This document shows positions 31,733 through 43,600 of a DNA stretch of 57,500 nt, one piece after another. Under the pieces are notes generated by a model, which was given only the letters and a program-made list of their open reading frames with translations, did no database searches and had not been told where the DNA came from. The position numbers and the translations under genes are program-made. Every line of letters starts with the position of its first letter. Positions within the stretch are counted from its first letter, which is position 1. The stretch is from Mesostigma viride (taxonomy: Eukaryota; Streptophyta; Mesostigmatophyceae; Mesostigmatales; Mesostigmataceae), in contig RPFO01000102.1 of NCBI GenBank assembly GCA_009746045.1, forward strand, positions 996,540 through 1,054,039, given 5' to 3'.

Positions 31733-31802
31733 GTATGGCCTAGCTGGCAGCAACCTATCGACACAGTCATGGCCTAGCTGGCAGCAACCTATCGATACGT
31801 CC
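31733..31802. repeat. 36-bp tandem duplication
   Basis: GGCCTAGCTGGCAGCAACCT, then ATCGA, is repeated twice back to back. Confidence 0.8.
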
Positions 31803-31914
31803 ATCGCTTAGTAAGGCTCCGCCAACTAGCGTTCATGCCCAGCTTTTTCCTGTCAATGCACCCGATGCAGCACAGTCATCCCCGTTTTTTTTCAGACGCC
31901 GAGAATGTGGCGGC

Positions 31915-32190
31915 GATCGTAACTTAACGCGGGGACGTAACTTAACGCTGGAATGGTAGAATTAGGCTAGCAGCCCACCCCCTCCTCCTCTGACGGACTT
32001 TCTATACGGCAATCGATAGATCTCGTCAAGCCCGATCCAGCTGCAGCATCGAAGTCGACCAAAGTCCATTTCTCCCGCCAGATATTTTGCAAAAGGTGGG
32101 CGGCGAGGTTAACGCTGCCAACATCTGGGGCGTTGTAACTTAACGCTGGGCCGTAACCTTAAGAATCGTAACTTAACGCGGGGATGACTT
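31915..32190. repeat. Cluster of GTAACTTAACGCKGG units at both ends of a 220-bp segment
   Basis: Two units lie at 31918-31952 and three, one diverged, at 32143-32186, all in the same orientation. Confidence 0.7.
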
Positions 32191-32489
32191 TCTTCGTTTA
32201 CTGTAGTATTCATTTAGTACTTCATTGATGGCATTAGTTAAGGAATGGCTCAGCCATATTAACTGAAATGCTCTATAGCAGGGAGTGGTGCCAACCTTTC
32301 GGAAATCGCGCTGAATACCACAGGACAATGACAGCGATGTGTGTACACGTACGTTCGTAATGAGAAGTCTGAGTCCCGTAATGGCAGCCGTTGACCCGTA
32401 TGGTACCTAATGTAATATGCAAGTTAGCACCTTCCAAACGGTACCTCCTTACAATCACAATGAGCCAACAAGTGCAGGCCAGAAATCTG

Positions 32490-32536
32490 GAGGTACCTCC
32501 TTATATATATACTACTATATTATAAGGAGGTACCTC
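32490..32536. repeat. Inverted repeat, 16-bp perfect arms
   Basis: GAGGTACCTCCTTATA at 32490-32505 pairs with its complement at 32521-32536 across a 15-base AT loop. Each arm contains the palindrome GAGGTACCTC. Confidence 0.9.
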
Positions 32537-32540
32537 AGCC

Positions 32541-32800
32541 TTGGTCTTGACCGCACCTCACCTTGATAGCATCCGGTGTGGGGCAGCCTACTCCTTAATG
32601 TATTGCACCCACAGTTGGGCCTGCACCATGATGTACAGAGAGTGCTTTATGGCCTGCCCGCTTGAGGCAGTGAGAGAAACTAGTGCAAGCTTGTCAAGGG
32701 CGCCCTCCCTCCTTCTCCTTGTGGATCGGGGTCAAAGGTTCTTATAGGAGTCCTTTATTGGTAACGTAGACAATCATGATGCAGTCTGCGTGCTAATAAA
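32541..32800 (+). mobile_element. SINE-like dispersed repeat, copy in plus orientation
   Basis: Shares TATTGCACCCACAGTTGGGC, GCACCATGATGTACAGAGAG, GGCCTGCCC, GGGCGCCCTCCCTC and CCTTTATTGGTA with the copy at 22903-23262. Confidence 0.75.
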
Positions 32801-34248
32801 TTAACTAACTAGCAGACGCCTACTTGTAATAGTTATAACGGCTATACGTGCTGCCCTCAACCAAATCTGTTTTCTCGAAAAAAAAAGTGGCTGAAAATTC
32901 TAGTTCCGAGTCCACGGTCAAAGTGCCGCAAAGGTGCAGCTTTACTAGATGCAGTCTGGAAGCAGTTTTTTTCGCAGCACAGACAAGAAATGCTCACTGT
33001 TGCAGTGCTTGATTCCTAGCACCTGAACAAAGGCACCATATAAACAGTTTCTCCACGCCATCAGCTTCTCTCGAATCCCGATTTTTGAATCCCTACTTGC
33101 CCACGGCCATACAATGGATTAGCTGCGATAGTGCCGTCACTCACAAGTTGGCTCCGGACGCTCGCTCCAGCTGGGCCCGCACGCTTGTCGTCTTCCTTTG
33201 CAGCTGGTCAGCCCGAACAGGAATGCAAGCATTTGCAACGGAGACCATGGAAGCGCGGTGAATAAGATGAGGGATCCTGAGGGGGCACCAGGTTGCTTGC
33301 TATACAAGCCTCATCGTCTTATGACTTCTCAGTAGGGTATGGTGCAACCGCCAACCAGAGGGTGTGACCGGCAGAAAGAGATATCGGGACTGCAGCTCGT
33401 ATAGAGAGAACGTGTCATATACAGACGGGGAGCAACGGTAGTATCATAGATAAGACCAGGGTTCAGGAACTTGAATAACACGTAGTCCAAGCAGGTGAAG
33501 TTATATGTAGCCATCGAAGGATGTGCCGCGTACAAATACGGCGAGTTGAGTTCTAATCTTCTCCGCCCTAAGTTGGAAAACCCAAACCAAAGTCGAAAAT
33601 CCAACGTCGCATACACGTCTTTGATGAGATGAAATGCGAGGTGGGATGATGGGAGAAGAGAACATTGAATAAACGGATTTCTAGAAAGCTGACCTTGCGA
33701 CTTAACGGCTGTTGGGTGCAGGAATGCGGTGTGGGATGAAACAGCAAGACCAAGGAACCACTATGCTATTGCTGATTTAAAAAAATTGGATTAAGGTATT
33801 TGTACAACTTCTTAGCATAAAGGTGACTACCTTGGCGCTGTGAATAATGGAGCCTTTTCGTGCCACAGACTACGACGTTGATTCGAGACAGAAGTGAAAC
33901 AGAAGGGAGGCATGACGTGAGGGTACCACCCACCCTAAGCAGCCTGCTCGCTGTGGGGGACGCTTGTGCGTTACAGCCACCTGTAACACAGGTAACGTCG
34001 ACGGCGAGCTACTGCTAGGCATGTTGCCTCTAACCCTATCTATCTGTGGGTGACTTTCTATGAGCGGGTGGCTTTGATCTACAACCGAGACTTGCAGACA
34101 GCGGCTTCGTTCATCCTGCCTTTTGGCACGTGCACACGAACGACGACTTGAGAGAGGGGGCACAGGACAGGTAGAGAAACAGACAGACAGAGGATTTGTT
34201 GTCGCGTGTTTCCCTATTTTGTTTGTTTGTTTGTTTGTGCGTGTGTGT
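32801..34248. other. Intergenic, no gene recognised
   Basis: No conserved ORF or repeat was seen. It lies downstream of the filamin gene, so part may be its 3' flank. Confidence 0.4.
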
Positions 34249-34394
<146 letters not shown>

Positions 34395-34453
34395 CAGCCA
34401 GGGGGGGAAATAAAGGCTGGTAGCCGCAGCCGACCCTGCTGCCACAATCCTCG

Positions 34454-34678
34454 TCAAAACAAGCAAGCGCTCTGAGCAACCCTAAACAACGGCCCACCAG
34501 AAGCTGCCGCGCGGGCTGACTCAGCACGCTTTCTGGTGCGCCCGCCCGGCACGCGGTCGGCCGCCTGGTCGGTCATATGGGTCACCGCCAGCCGTTTGCC
34601 CAGCTTGCACATGGCGTCGTGCGGCATGCTGTCCAGGTAGTGGCCTTTCTCAAAGTGCTCCGCCGCCACCACGTTGAT
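34454..34678 (-). CDS. Filamin gene terminal exon and stop
   Basis: 225 bp after acceptor [29 protein letters not shown] completes the last repeat (SPFQ-INVV). The basic tail [20 protein letters not shown] and a stop at 34454-34456 follow. A further donor inside the tail cannot be excluded. Confidence 0.8.
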   Translation of the reverse strand: MNVVAAEHFEKGHYLDSMPHDAMCKLGKRLAVTHMTDQAADRVPGGRTRKRAESARAAASGGPLFRVAQSACLF

Positions 34679-37600
34679 CTGGCGGCCGGCACGTGGACCC
34701 GGGGAGTACATGACCCACGAGATAGCACGGGGACCATCCCACGAGATAACACCAGAACCCATGAGATAGCACGGGGACCATCCCATGAGATAACACCAGA
34801 ACCCATGAGATGACACGGGGACCATAGGACCCACAGACCATGCAGCCGCGTGTATGGGATTCCAACTACCATCCCGGAGGGGTGGCTGCATTGATTGTGT
34901 TCAGGCATGCAAAGAGGGTGGTCCCCTCCCCCCACAGAAGGAAACATAGTACTGTCCAGAGGAGAAAGGAAGACGGATTCTTGCCCTTCCCCAAAGGCAG
35001 CCCACATCGGTCCCTTAAGTTTCCCACACGTCCCTGAGCTTGACACGCTCTGGACGAAGACCGTCTCGAGCGTAAAGAAGCGAAACGTCAACATGACCAA
35101 CTGCGGGGTCCGACCGCTCTTGACCTCTCTCCCACGGGCTACCACTGGCGGGCTCGTAATCTGACCGCCCGCTTACCCGAGACGGGCCAACGTTGGCTAC
35201 TTTATGTTGGTTCCAGCACTGTTACCTAGAGGAAGGCCAGCATGAGTACCTTATTTTCTTTAGGGTTCTTCCTCTTCGGGGCTTTCCAATTATGTTGCAT
35301 GCCGATCTCACCTCCGTAATTTATCACTATCAATGAATATATATACCGTAGAATATATAGTATCGCTTGTTAGCGTTGGCTTTGTTCATGTTTGATTGGG
35401 TGTTTTCACTCTGATGTAAGTTATTATAAATTTTAATATATAGTATATATAGTATGTATAGTAGTATATATAGTACCATATACTGTAGTATATACAGTAG
35501 TATATTTTTTCTATGCAACGGGGCCAACATGGTTATCACCAACGAGCGTTTTCACATGACCACGTAGCATTCGGCCATGTTGAGCTGTCCTGCCACGGAG
35601 CTACGACCCGGGACGTGTGGTCCAACAACCCTACTTCCTGCAACAGGGCCAGCATCCCTACCCGCAACAGGGCATCACGACCTGTGTCCCAACCGCCTTA
35701 TCCCCGGCCAACGAGCCAGCCTTCTTACCTGGAACGGGCTCCCCTGGATGGGCATGGGGACGACGCCGGAGCGTGGTGCATGCGTGATGGTGACAGAGAA
35801 GCAGCCGCCGATGGGGATCATCAGGGACACCCTGGGAGATTGAAGGCAGGCAGGCAGGCAGGTGCTGCGACGGAGATTAAGCCCAAATAAAGCCAACTGC
35901 TAGGCCTCACTAAAGCCAGACGTTAGGCCAAAATACGTGTTAAGGGTTCATAAACGGGAGAAAGGGAAGGAGTTGACTACCCCAAGCCTGGGGCATAAAT
36001 CTAGGCAAAGGAATCGTGGGCAAGCGGCTGTTGTGCGGGCGCCTTTGATTATTGCCTGCAGCAGTGTGTCGGCGGACATGCCCGGCTGCTGCGTGTGGGC
36101 CAGCTGCTGCGCGGGCTGATTGCTGTGTGGGCTGATTGCTGTGTGGGCTGATTGCTGTGTGGCCTGATTGCTGCGTGGCTGATTGATGTGTGGGCTGATT
36201 GCTGTGTGGCCTGATTGCCGTGTAGCCTGAGTGCTGTGTGGGCTGAGTGCTGCGTGGACTGAGTGCTGCGTGGGCTGGAGTGATGAGGGCTGATGGATTT
36301 CTTGAATGTTTCGCTCACCTGACGTTTCCATCCCCCTTGTTTGTTACGGTGCCCGTGCCCACAAATTTCTCAAACTCGCGCTTGTTGTGACGCGTGGTCG
36401 TGCCACCGCCGCGGACAAACACCTGCGGGGAAAAGCCAGCGGGTGCCCAGCCGGCGTCCGACCAAGGACCACACATCCACAAAAGAGGCGCAGTTTATTG
36501 ATAGGCAACTTGCAACCTGTACGATGATGTCAAAATATACGTACTACAAGATGGTGTAGTACAATCTATATTCTAGCATTCGTACCATACATTATACAAA
36601 GTCATCGATACGTGCAGATAGAGAATTATAAACTGGTAAATATCTGCCCCTCATTCATTGTCGCCAGGCAGTTCGCTGTCCTTCTCTATCTCTCGCTACA
36701 CAAATGAGGGATCGCGCATGACAGATGGTCGACGTGATCGTGCTCAATCAATGAAATCAAAAGCCACACCCGTATTGACGGGGTGGGAACGAGATGCAGG
36801 TTGGCTGCCAAGAGCCACGACTTCACACCCAAAGCGTAGGGAAAGGGAGTCCCACATTCCAAGAGCCGCCCCCGCAACGGCGGGTACGCTTCCAACCGGA
36901 TGGTCCATTCATGGCATACCACTATTAATGGCATTATGGTACTATATTATGACCTGTTCACTTCATTCCTCAACCTTTCAGCCCCCACAGGCTATCATGA
37001 GCAGACGCTTTCCAGTTTGCCCGCCTTCACCATGCCCCGCAGGCACGCACACGGCGTGTACGACGCCCTACCCTGCGACGGACACTGTCATCCGTACCAC
37101 GGGCCACCATGGGTGCAGGCCTCCTCACCCACCTTGAACATGTCCTGAAGGCACGCGCTCACGTTGCCGAAACGGTCCCGTGCCTCGATGATGAACACGC
37201 CCTGCGCAGCCCATACGTGCGCCGCAGGGCCGAAAACACGCAGCACTGATACTAGAAAGCTTGAAAAAATAGTAGATGATATGCGCTATGTACATTAGGA
37301 ATTTATTTTCGGTGCGGTTTGTTTTCGAGGAACATGCAGCTTTGATGAAAAGAAAAGATTTGTCATCAGGAACCACGAGACACTCATTAAATAGACTTTC
37401 ATTAAAAAGAATTTCTATCAGGAAACACGCAGCATCGACAAAAAAAGGTTATCAGGGAAACCGCAGCACATTAGTCAGAAAATGGGGCGGTGGCAGATTC
37501 AGGTGGCGGGAACCGGAGGGGAAAAAGGATTGGATGCAGCCCAGGGCCATCCAGAGACGGACTCTGGGCCAGCCAGTAGTTATAGGTGCACGGTGACACA

Positions 37601-40600
37601 CCGGCGTGCCGTTGAGTATTCTTACCCACAAGATTGTTACCCACTAGATTCTTACCCGCTAGATTCTTACCCACAAGCAGTATGAACACACGCATGGGCA
37701 CAAATAAATCGTGTATCATCTGACCCATAGGCATCTGACCCATAGGCATCTGACCCATAGGCACCTGACCCATAGGCATCTGACCCATAGGCATCTGACC
37801 CATAGGCATCTGATCCATAGGCATCTGACCCATAGGCATCTGACCCGTAGGCACCTGTCATCGCCTGTGTCCCGAGGCACATACGCTCAACCCAAGCCCA
37901 TGTTCATGGCCTTGTTAACATACGCTCACCTCCATCCCCGCCTCATTTATAGGTAAAACTCCTCACCTCCACCCGTACATGAACATCCTCACCTCAACCC
38001 GTAAGACATCCTCACCTGCACCCGTACAAAAACATCCTCACCTCCATCCCCGCCTTCAAGTGCGTCACGGTCCCCCACGCCACGCGGCACGCGGCCGGGT
38101 CTGTCGCCGCTGCTGACACCTGCAACGATGCACGCGCGTGCAAGAGGTGAGCGCCATTGTCATGTCGATAGTGAGTCAGCACCGTGAGATGTGGCGGGAT
38201 GCGACGCGGACGAAAGGAAATAAAATAAAACAAACCAAAAAACAAAGATTTCGACATAAGGTCTTCACATGCACATGCACCACCAGCACCGGGATACTAT
38301 ACTACTCACCTACAAACTGCGCCATACTTGTAGTAGTGATGTTTGGGACGAACATTACTTCTGCCTCCCCACTGAGCGTATTGTGTGGTGGGTGCTTGTG
38401 TTGATTGGGACCCGACGAGCAGCCCGCCATGGTCCATGTGGGAACCGGACCCGATGACCGACGAGAGCCCGCGTGGGGCAGGTTGATGCCAAGTAATATC
38501 GTACAGTGCGACCACATTGATAGTCTGTTATAGCGATAAATAAGGCCTGCTTTGCGCAGTATGTGACCAGGCTAACAGGGGAACATTGATAGTCTGTTAT
38601 AGCGATAAATAAGGCCTGCTTTGCGCAGTATGTGACCAGGCTAACAGGGGAACAGGAGCATCCGAGACGAGATCGCGCAGCCACGCCGCACAGCTCGCGC
38701 GGCGGGGGGAAAGATAAGATAAATATTCGTCATATCTAAGAACCCCAGCGTTGACTACCACACCTATTTGAGCATACTCGGTATTGAATGTGGTGTGTTT
38801 TGAAAGGCAATTAACATTGAAGACCAGTGAAATAGTCGCGATTTCAGCTGGACCCGGCGCCCAGCGGGGGGATCCCCGCATTTGCATGACATGGAGTGGA
38901 GACAAGGGGAGGTACACAGGGATGAGGTACGGATGATAATAAGAGGGATGATAGGGATGAGGTACAGATGATCGGGGATGAGTTAGGAACAAGGTAGGCT
39001 CATCTCTGTGTGCGTACTCGGGCATATAGTAGATAACTGCCCAAACCATTACCAGCATACCCCCCTAGGCATCGGCGATAACATAACAGCATCCCTCTGG
39101 GTACAGCACGAAAATCCGCCCTCTAGGGCAAAAAAAGGTTGCCAGGGGGCACGGGGTAGCAGTAAAGCAGGCGGCCGTCACCTGTAGGTCAAAGGGGCAC
39201 CCCTGGATCGTGTAGCGCTTGTACTTCACGACGCCCGCGTAGGTGCCACTGCATGTGGGGTTGGAGGGAGGGGGAGAGCGAATCGAGAATATCGGAAATT
39301 ACTCATGAAGAACAGTTATACAAAGCTTTGGGGAAAAAAACGGCAGAGCGGCGGGGGGAGAGTATGGGGAGAGCGGAAGGATCCAGGTAGCGATGTGGGA
39401 TGGGAATCTGGGCGTGTGACCCGGGAAGTTGTGGGCAGATACACCGATGCAGTACATGACAAATTGTCATGTACTGCATCACAATTTTCTACTAAGCCTA
39501 AGTCATCTGGGTTCACGAAAGTGCGAGGCTCGGCAGGTTGTTGATGTGATGTATACGCTGTGTGGTGCAAAGGTAGCTTCATGTGAACTGCCCAGGGCAA
39601 AGAAAGGTTTTTCACACAAGATAAGAAAGGCTTTGTGCAGAGAGAAAATCAGCCAATCTGCTGCCTCGCTGCCGTCAAAGGAAGCCATGGCTCCCCCTTC
39701 CATCTCATCCTTACATGGGCATGATGTCGTTCACAGTTAGCGCACATGCCACTTGCGGCATCCCCTCCACTGGATGTGCGGTATACTAGTATTGAGGCTG
39801 GTTCAGGAGTATCTTTTGTGACACTGAGGCTTTGCTGCCTTTCTTTTCAGGCAGCAAAGCTCACCATGTTTATTACTATTATTATTATTATTATTATTAT
39901 TATTTTACTTTTGGATACACTGCTTGGGTTTGTGAATGAGTTCTGCAGGACCAGCGGTCTGCCGGGACCCGGGATGTGTGCGAGCGAGCGTCACCCGTTG
40001 GTCTCAGTGTTGCATGGCCAACTACGTGATGAATAATGGTAGAATAAATAGATAGTAGTGCGCTACGTGATGAATAATGGTAGAATTAATAGATAGTAGT
40101 ACACTACTATATATAATAGAAGTCTGTATATATAATATCCATGAAAGGTAGTGCATAGATAATACCCATGAAAATATGTAGCAAACTGGGTGAGCTTTAG
40201 GCATGCTGCCTCCACCTGGTTCTTATATCAGCCATCCTTCCGTAGGAACCCAATCTCATCCAATGTCAGCCATCTATGTTAGTCACCGTACCACAGGAAT
40301 TCAAGGCATCTTTTTGCGGGGTGGGTGAGCTCTGCGCGTGCTGCCGCTACCTGATGTGGCAGCAGTACTTGGCTTCATAGACGCCCGTCTTGGACGGGCC
40401 TTCAATGGTGCCCCTGCGAACCCCCGCCCAGCGAGCAGGAAAAACAGAAAGAACAAGAGAAACGAGTTGAATTCTTCTTGACACCCTCATCGTTGTCCGT
40501 TGTTTTACTGCATGCGTGATGCTAGCCGGGGTTATCCAGTAGCAAGGCACCAATCATCCAGGGCAGTGACCATTACCGCTGCGGGGCACTGACCATCCAG

Positions 40601-43600
40601 GGCTACATTGAAACCCAAACCACAGCCCCAGGTTACTGCAAACCTACACCAGGAATGCAGACACGAGCTATACCTGCCCCTGGAGCATCCTTTTTTCCGT
40701 GTGCGAGCTTAACGGCTGTCTCCACTGTCTCCTCATCTTGAAGGTTTCTGATAAAAGGGGGGAAGACAAACTAGACACACACGGTGGACGCAGGCAACTC
40801 ACAACCACCAGCTCCCCTTGCAGGCCCCACATGGAAACGTCGCCTTTCCCACAAAACCCTATTTTCAATTCTTTAAAACAACCATACAATTCCACTCCTC
40901 CCCCGAATCCAATTTAAAACCTCCATATCCCCCCCCCCCCCCCTATAAACCCTGGAAAACTCCATCCCCCCCAAAAAACATTCTTGGCCAACGCCGTGCC
41001 AAGTTTATATCCTCCCCTGTCATGCCCTGCCCTCGCACACACTCACTTGACACAATTCTTCCCCCACCCACTCGCTTGACAAACTCTGCCCCCCCCCACT
41101 CACTTTACAAACTCTGGTCCCCGCAATTCCACCGACAGCTGGTCTGGCGGCACCGGGGCGGCGAACGCGGCGCGCGACTGCACCTCGAACGAGGTTACTT
41201 CGCCAGCCACGGCGAACGCCAGCCCGAGTCCATGCGCGGAGAAGCTCTGCATGACCTCCGCATTGCCTGCGGCCCGGGCCGGGTGGAAGCAGGGTTCTCA
41301 CGGCAATGCTTGTTAATGATAAGAACAATGATTGTTCATGGGTTGATGCTCGTTACTGGTACCAAAGTGGTGATGGTCCGTAACACCAACGGCGGTGACA
41401 TTGTTGGCTACCAAGCGCACGGCCACCTGACTACGTTTCAGCGGTGATGGTTGTTGGGTGCATGGCCCCCCGACAAGGTTTGTGTGGTGACAGTTGTTGG
41501 GTGTATGGCCGTCTCGGGTCCGCGTGGTCCGGGTGTGCGACCCCATGGGGTGAACTTCCTCTGAGGTCGGCTTGTCCACCCGTGGGAGTGTCACCAGTCT
41601 CTCCCTCCTTTCCACCACCATCTATTTTAATTTTTTGACTTCCGCCAAGTTCCTTTCCACCGCCTGGATTAGGGACCTGCGAATTCGATATCCTCTCTGC
41701 TACGCAGAATCTCAAAGCCCGTCAAAATAAAAAAAATAAAGAACTTATTGTGGCGCCTAGAAACCCATCCTACCCTGTCCAACGTTCCCCTGGACGCAGC
41801 CATGAATCGCTCCACATAATTTCCTCCCAGACTGCCGACAAATACACCGCGCCACTGCGACATCGCTCTGCTTCGCCCTGAAATAGTACTCCTGGACAGT
41901 CCTGGCCCAGCCGTGCGCGATTCCCCCCTCTTCCGCTGCTGATGGCTGCTCAGAAAGGATATGAGCGATGAGGCATAGCTTCGCGCGGTGTCTGTCATCG
42001 AGGGAGTTGGTCCAACTACTCCGCTAGAAAAACTCGTTGATCTGCTCAACGCAACCAAGGCTACCTCAATAGGTAACGCCCCGCCAGGTTGCTCAATAGG
42101 CTGCCCCGCACGCACAATGGTGACGCCCGCCTGTGCAGTCCCGCTGGCGTGGCGCATCGCTGTCTCGAGCCAGTTGAACTACAAATAGCCAGCTATTACT
42201 AGACAGGCTAGTGACAAAGTGAGTTGAATGATATCTGGAGTCCAGACCCAGTCAGACATGGCTAGTTGTGTATAACCGGCCAAACGGGCCATGAGCTGGA
42301 CCCCTTGCAGACCATAGCCATGGCGGTCGCCGCGCCGGCTCTCGCGCTGCTCCCCTTGCAGCAACACGGTAAATCCAGATCGTAAGATCAAACAGGTATT
42401 TTCTGCACACTTGAACGTATTTTACGTGTATTTATTCTACGTATTTTATGAGCATTTGTACGTTTTTTGTACGCATTTCCACGGTTTATGTATTTCCACA
42501 TATTCTATACACGTTTCAATTTCTTTGAAACGTAACTTCTACGCGTTTCCACACATGTTGCACGTATTTAATGCACTCTGTACACATTTATGTGCATTTA
42601 ATACGTACTTCAACGCATTTTGTGCGTATTGCCAAGCATTCAACACGTGTTTCCGCGTATTTTGTAAGTAGTAGTATTTCAACATATTTTCTGGGTATTT
42701 CAAAGTATTTTGTAAGTATTTCCGCATATTTTGTAATTATTTCCACGTATTCAACACGTATTTCCACGTATTTGGTACCTATTTCAATGTATTTTGTAAG
42801 TATTTCCACGTCCTCGCATCACGCCACCTTCATCCCATCGCATCCCCTTGCCATATCACATCACCTGCTCATCCCATCGTGTCCCATCGCATCCCATCAC
42901 CTGCTCATCCCATCACATCCCATCACCTGCTCATCCCATCGCATCCCATCATCTGCTCATCCCATCACATCCCATCACCTGCTCATCCCATCACATCCCA
43001 TCACCTGCTCATCCCATCACATCCCATCACCTGCTCATCCCATCCCATCCCATCACCTGCTCATCCCATCGCATCCCATCACCTGCTCATCCCATCCCAT
43101 CCCATCACCGGCTCATCCCATCACATCCCATCACCTGCTCATCCCATCACATCCCATCACCTGCTCATCCCATCACATCCCATCACCGGCTCATCCCATC
43201 ACATCCCATCACCTGCTCATCCCATCATCTGCTCATCCCATCACATCCCATCACCGGCTCATCCCATCCCATCCCATCACCTGCTCATCCCATCGCGTCC
43301 CATCACCTGCTCATCCCATCCCATCCCATCACATCCCATCACCTGCTCATCCCATCCCATCCCATCCCATCACCTGCTCATCCCATCGCATCCCATCACC
43401 TGCTCATCCCATCCCATCCCATCACCGGCTCATCCCATCGCATCCCATCACCTGCTCATCCCATCCCATCCCATCACCTGCTCATCCCATCATCTGCTCA
43501 TCCCATCACATCCCATCACCGGCTCATCCCATCACATCCCATCACCTGCTCATCCCATCGCATCCCATCACCTGCTCATCCCATCCCATCCCATCACCTG

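Noticed and set aside
35060-35145. A possible filamin-gene exon ([14 protein letters not shown]) with an acceptor-like CCCCGCAG
   Set aside because: Exon 19 joins the terminal exon directly as SPFQ-INVV in phase, and this piece has no filamin likeness or good donor.
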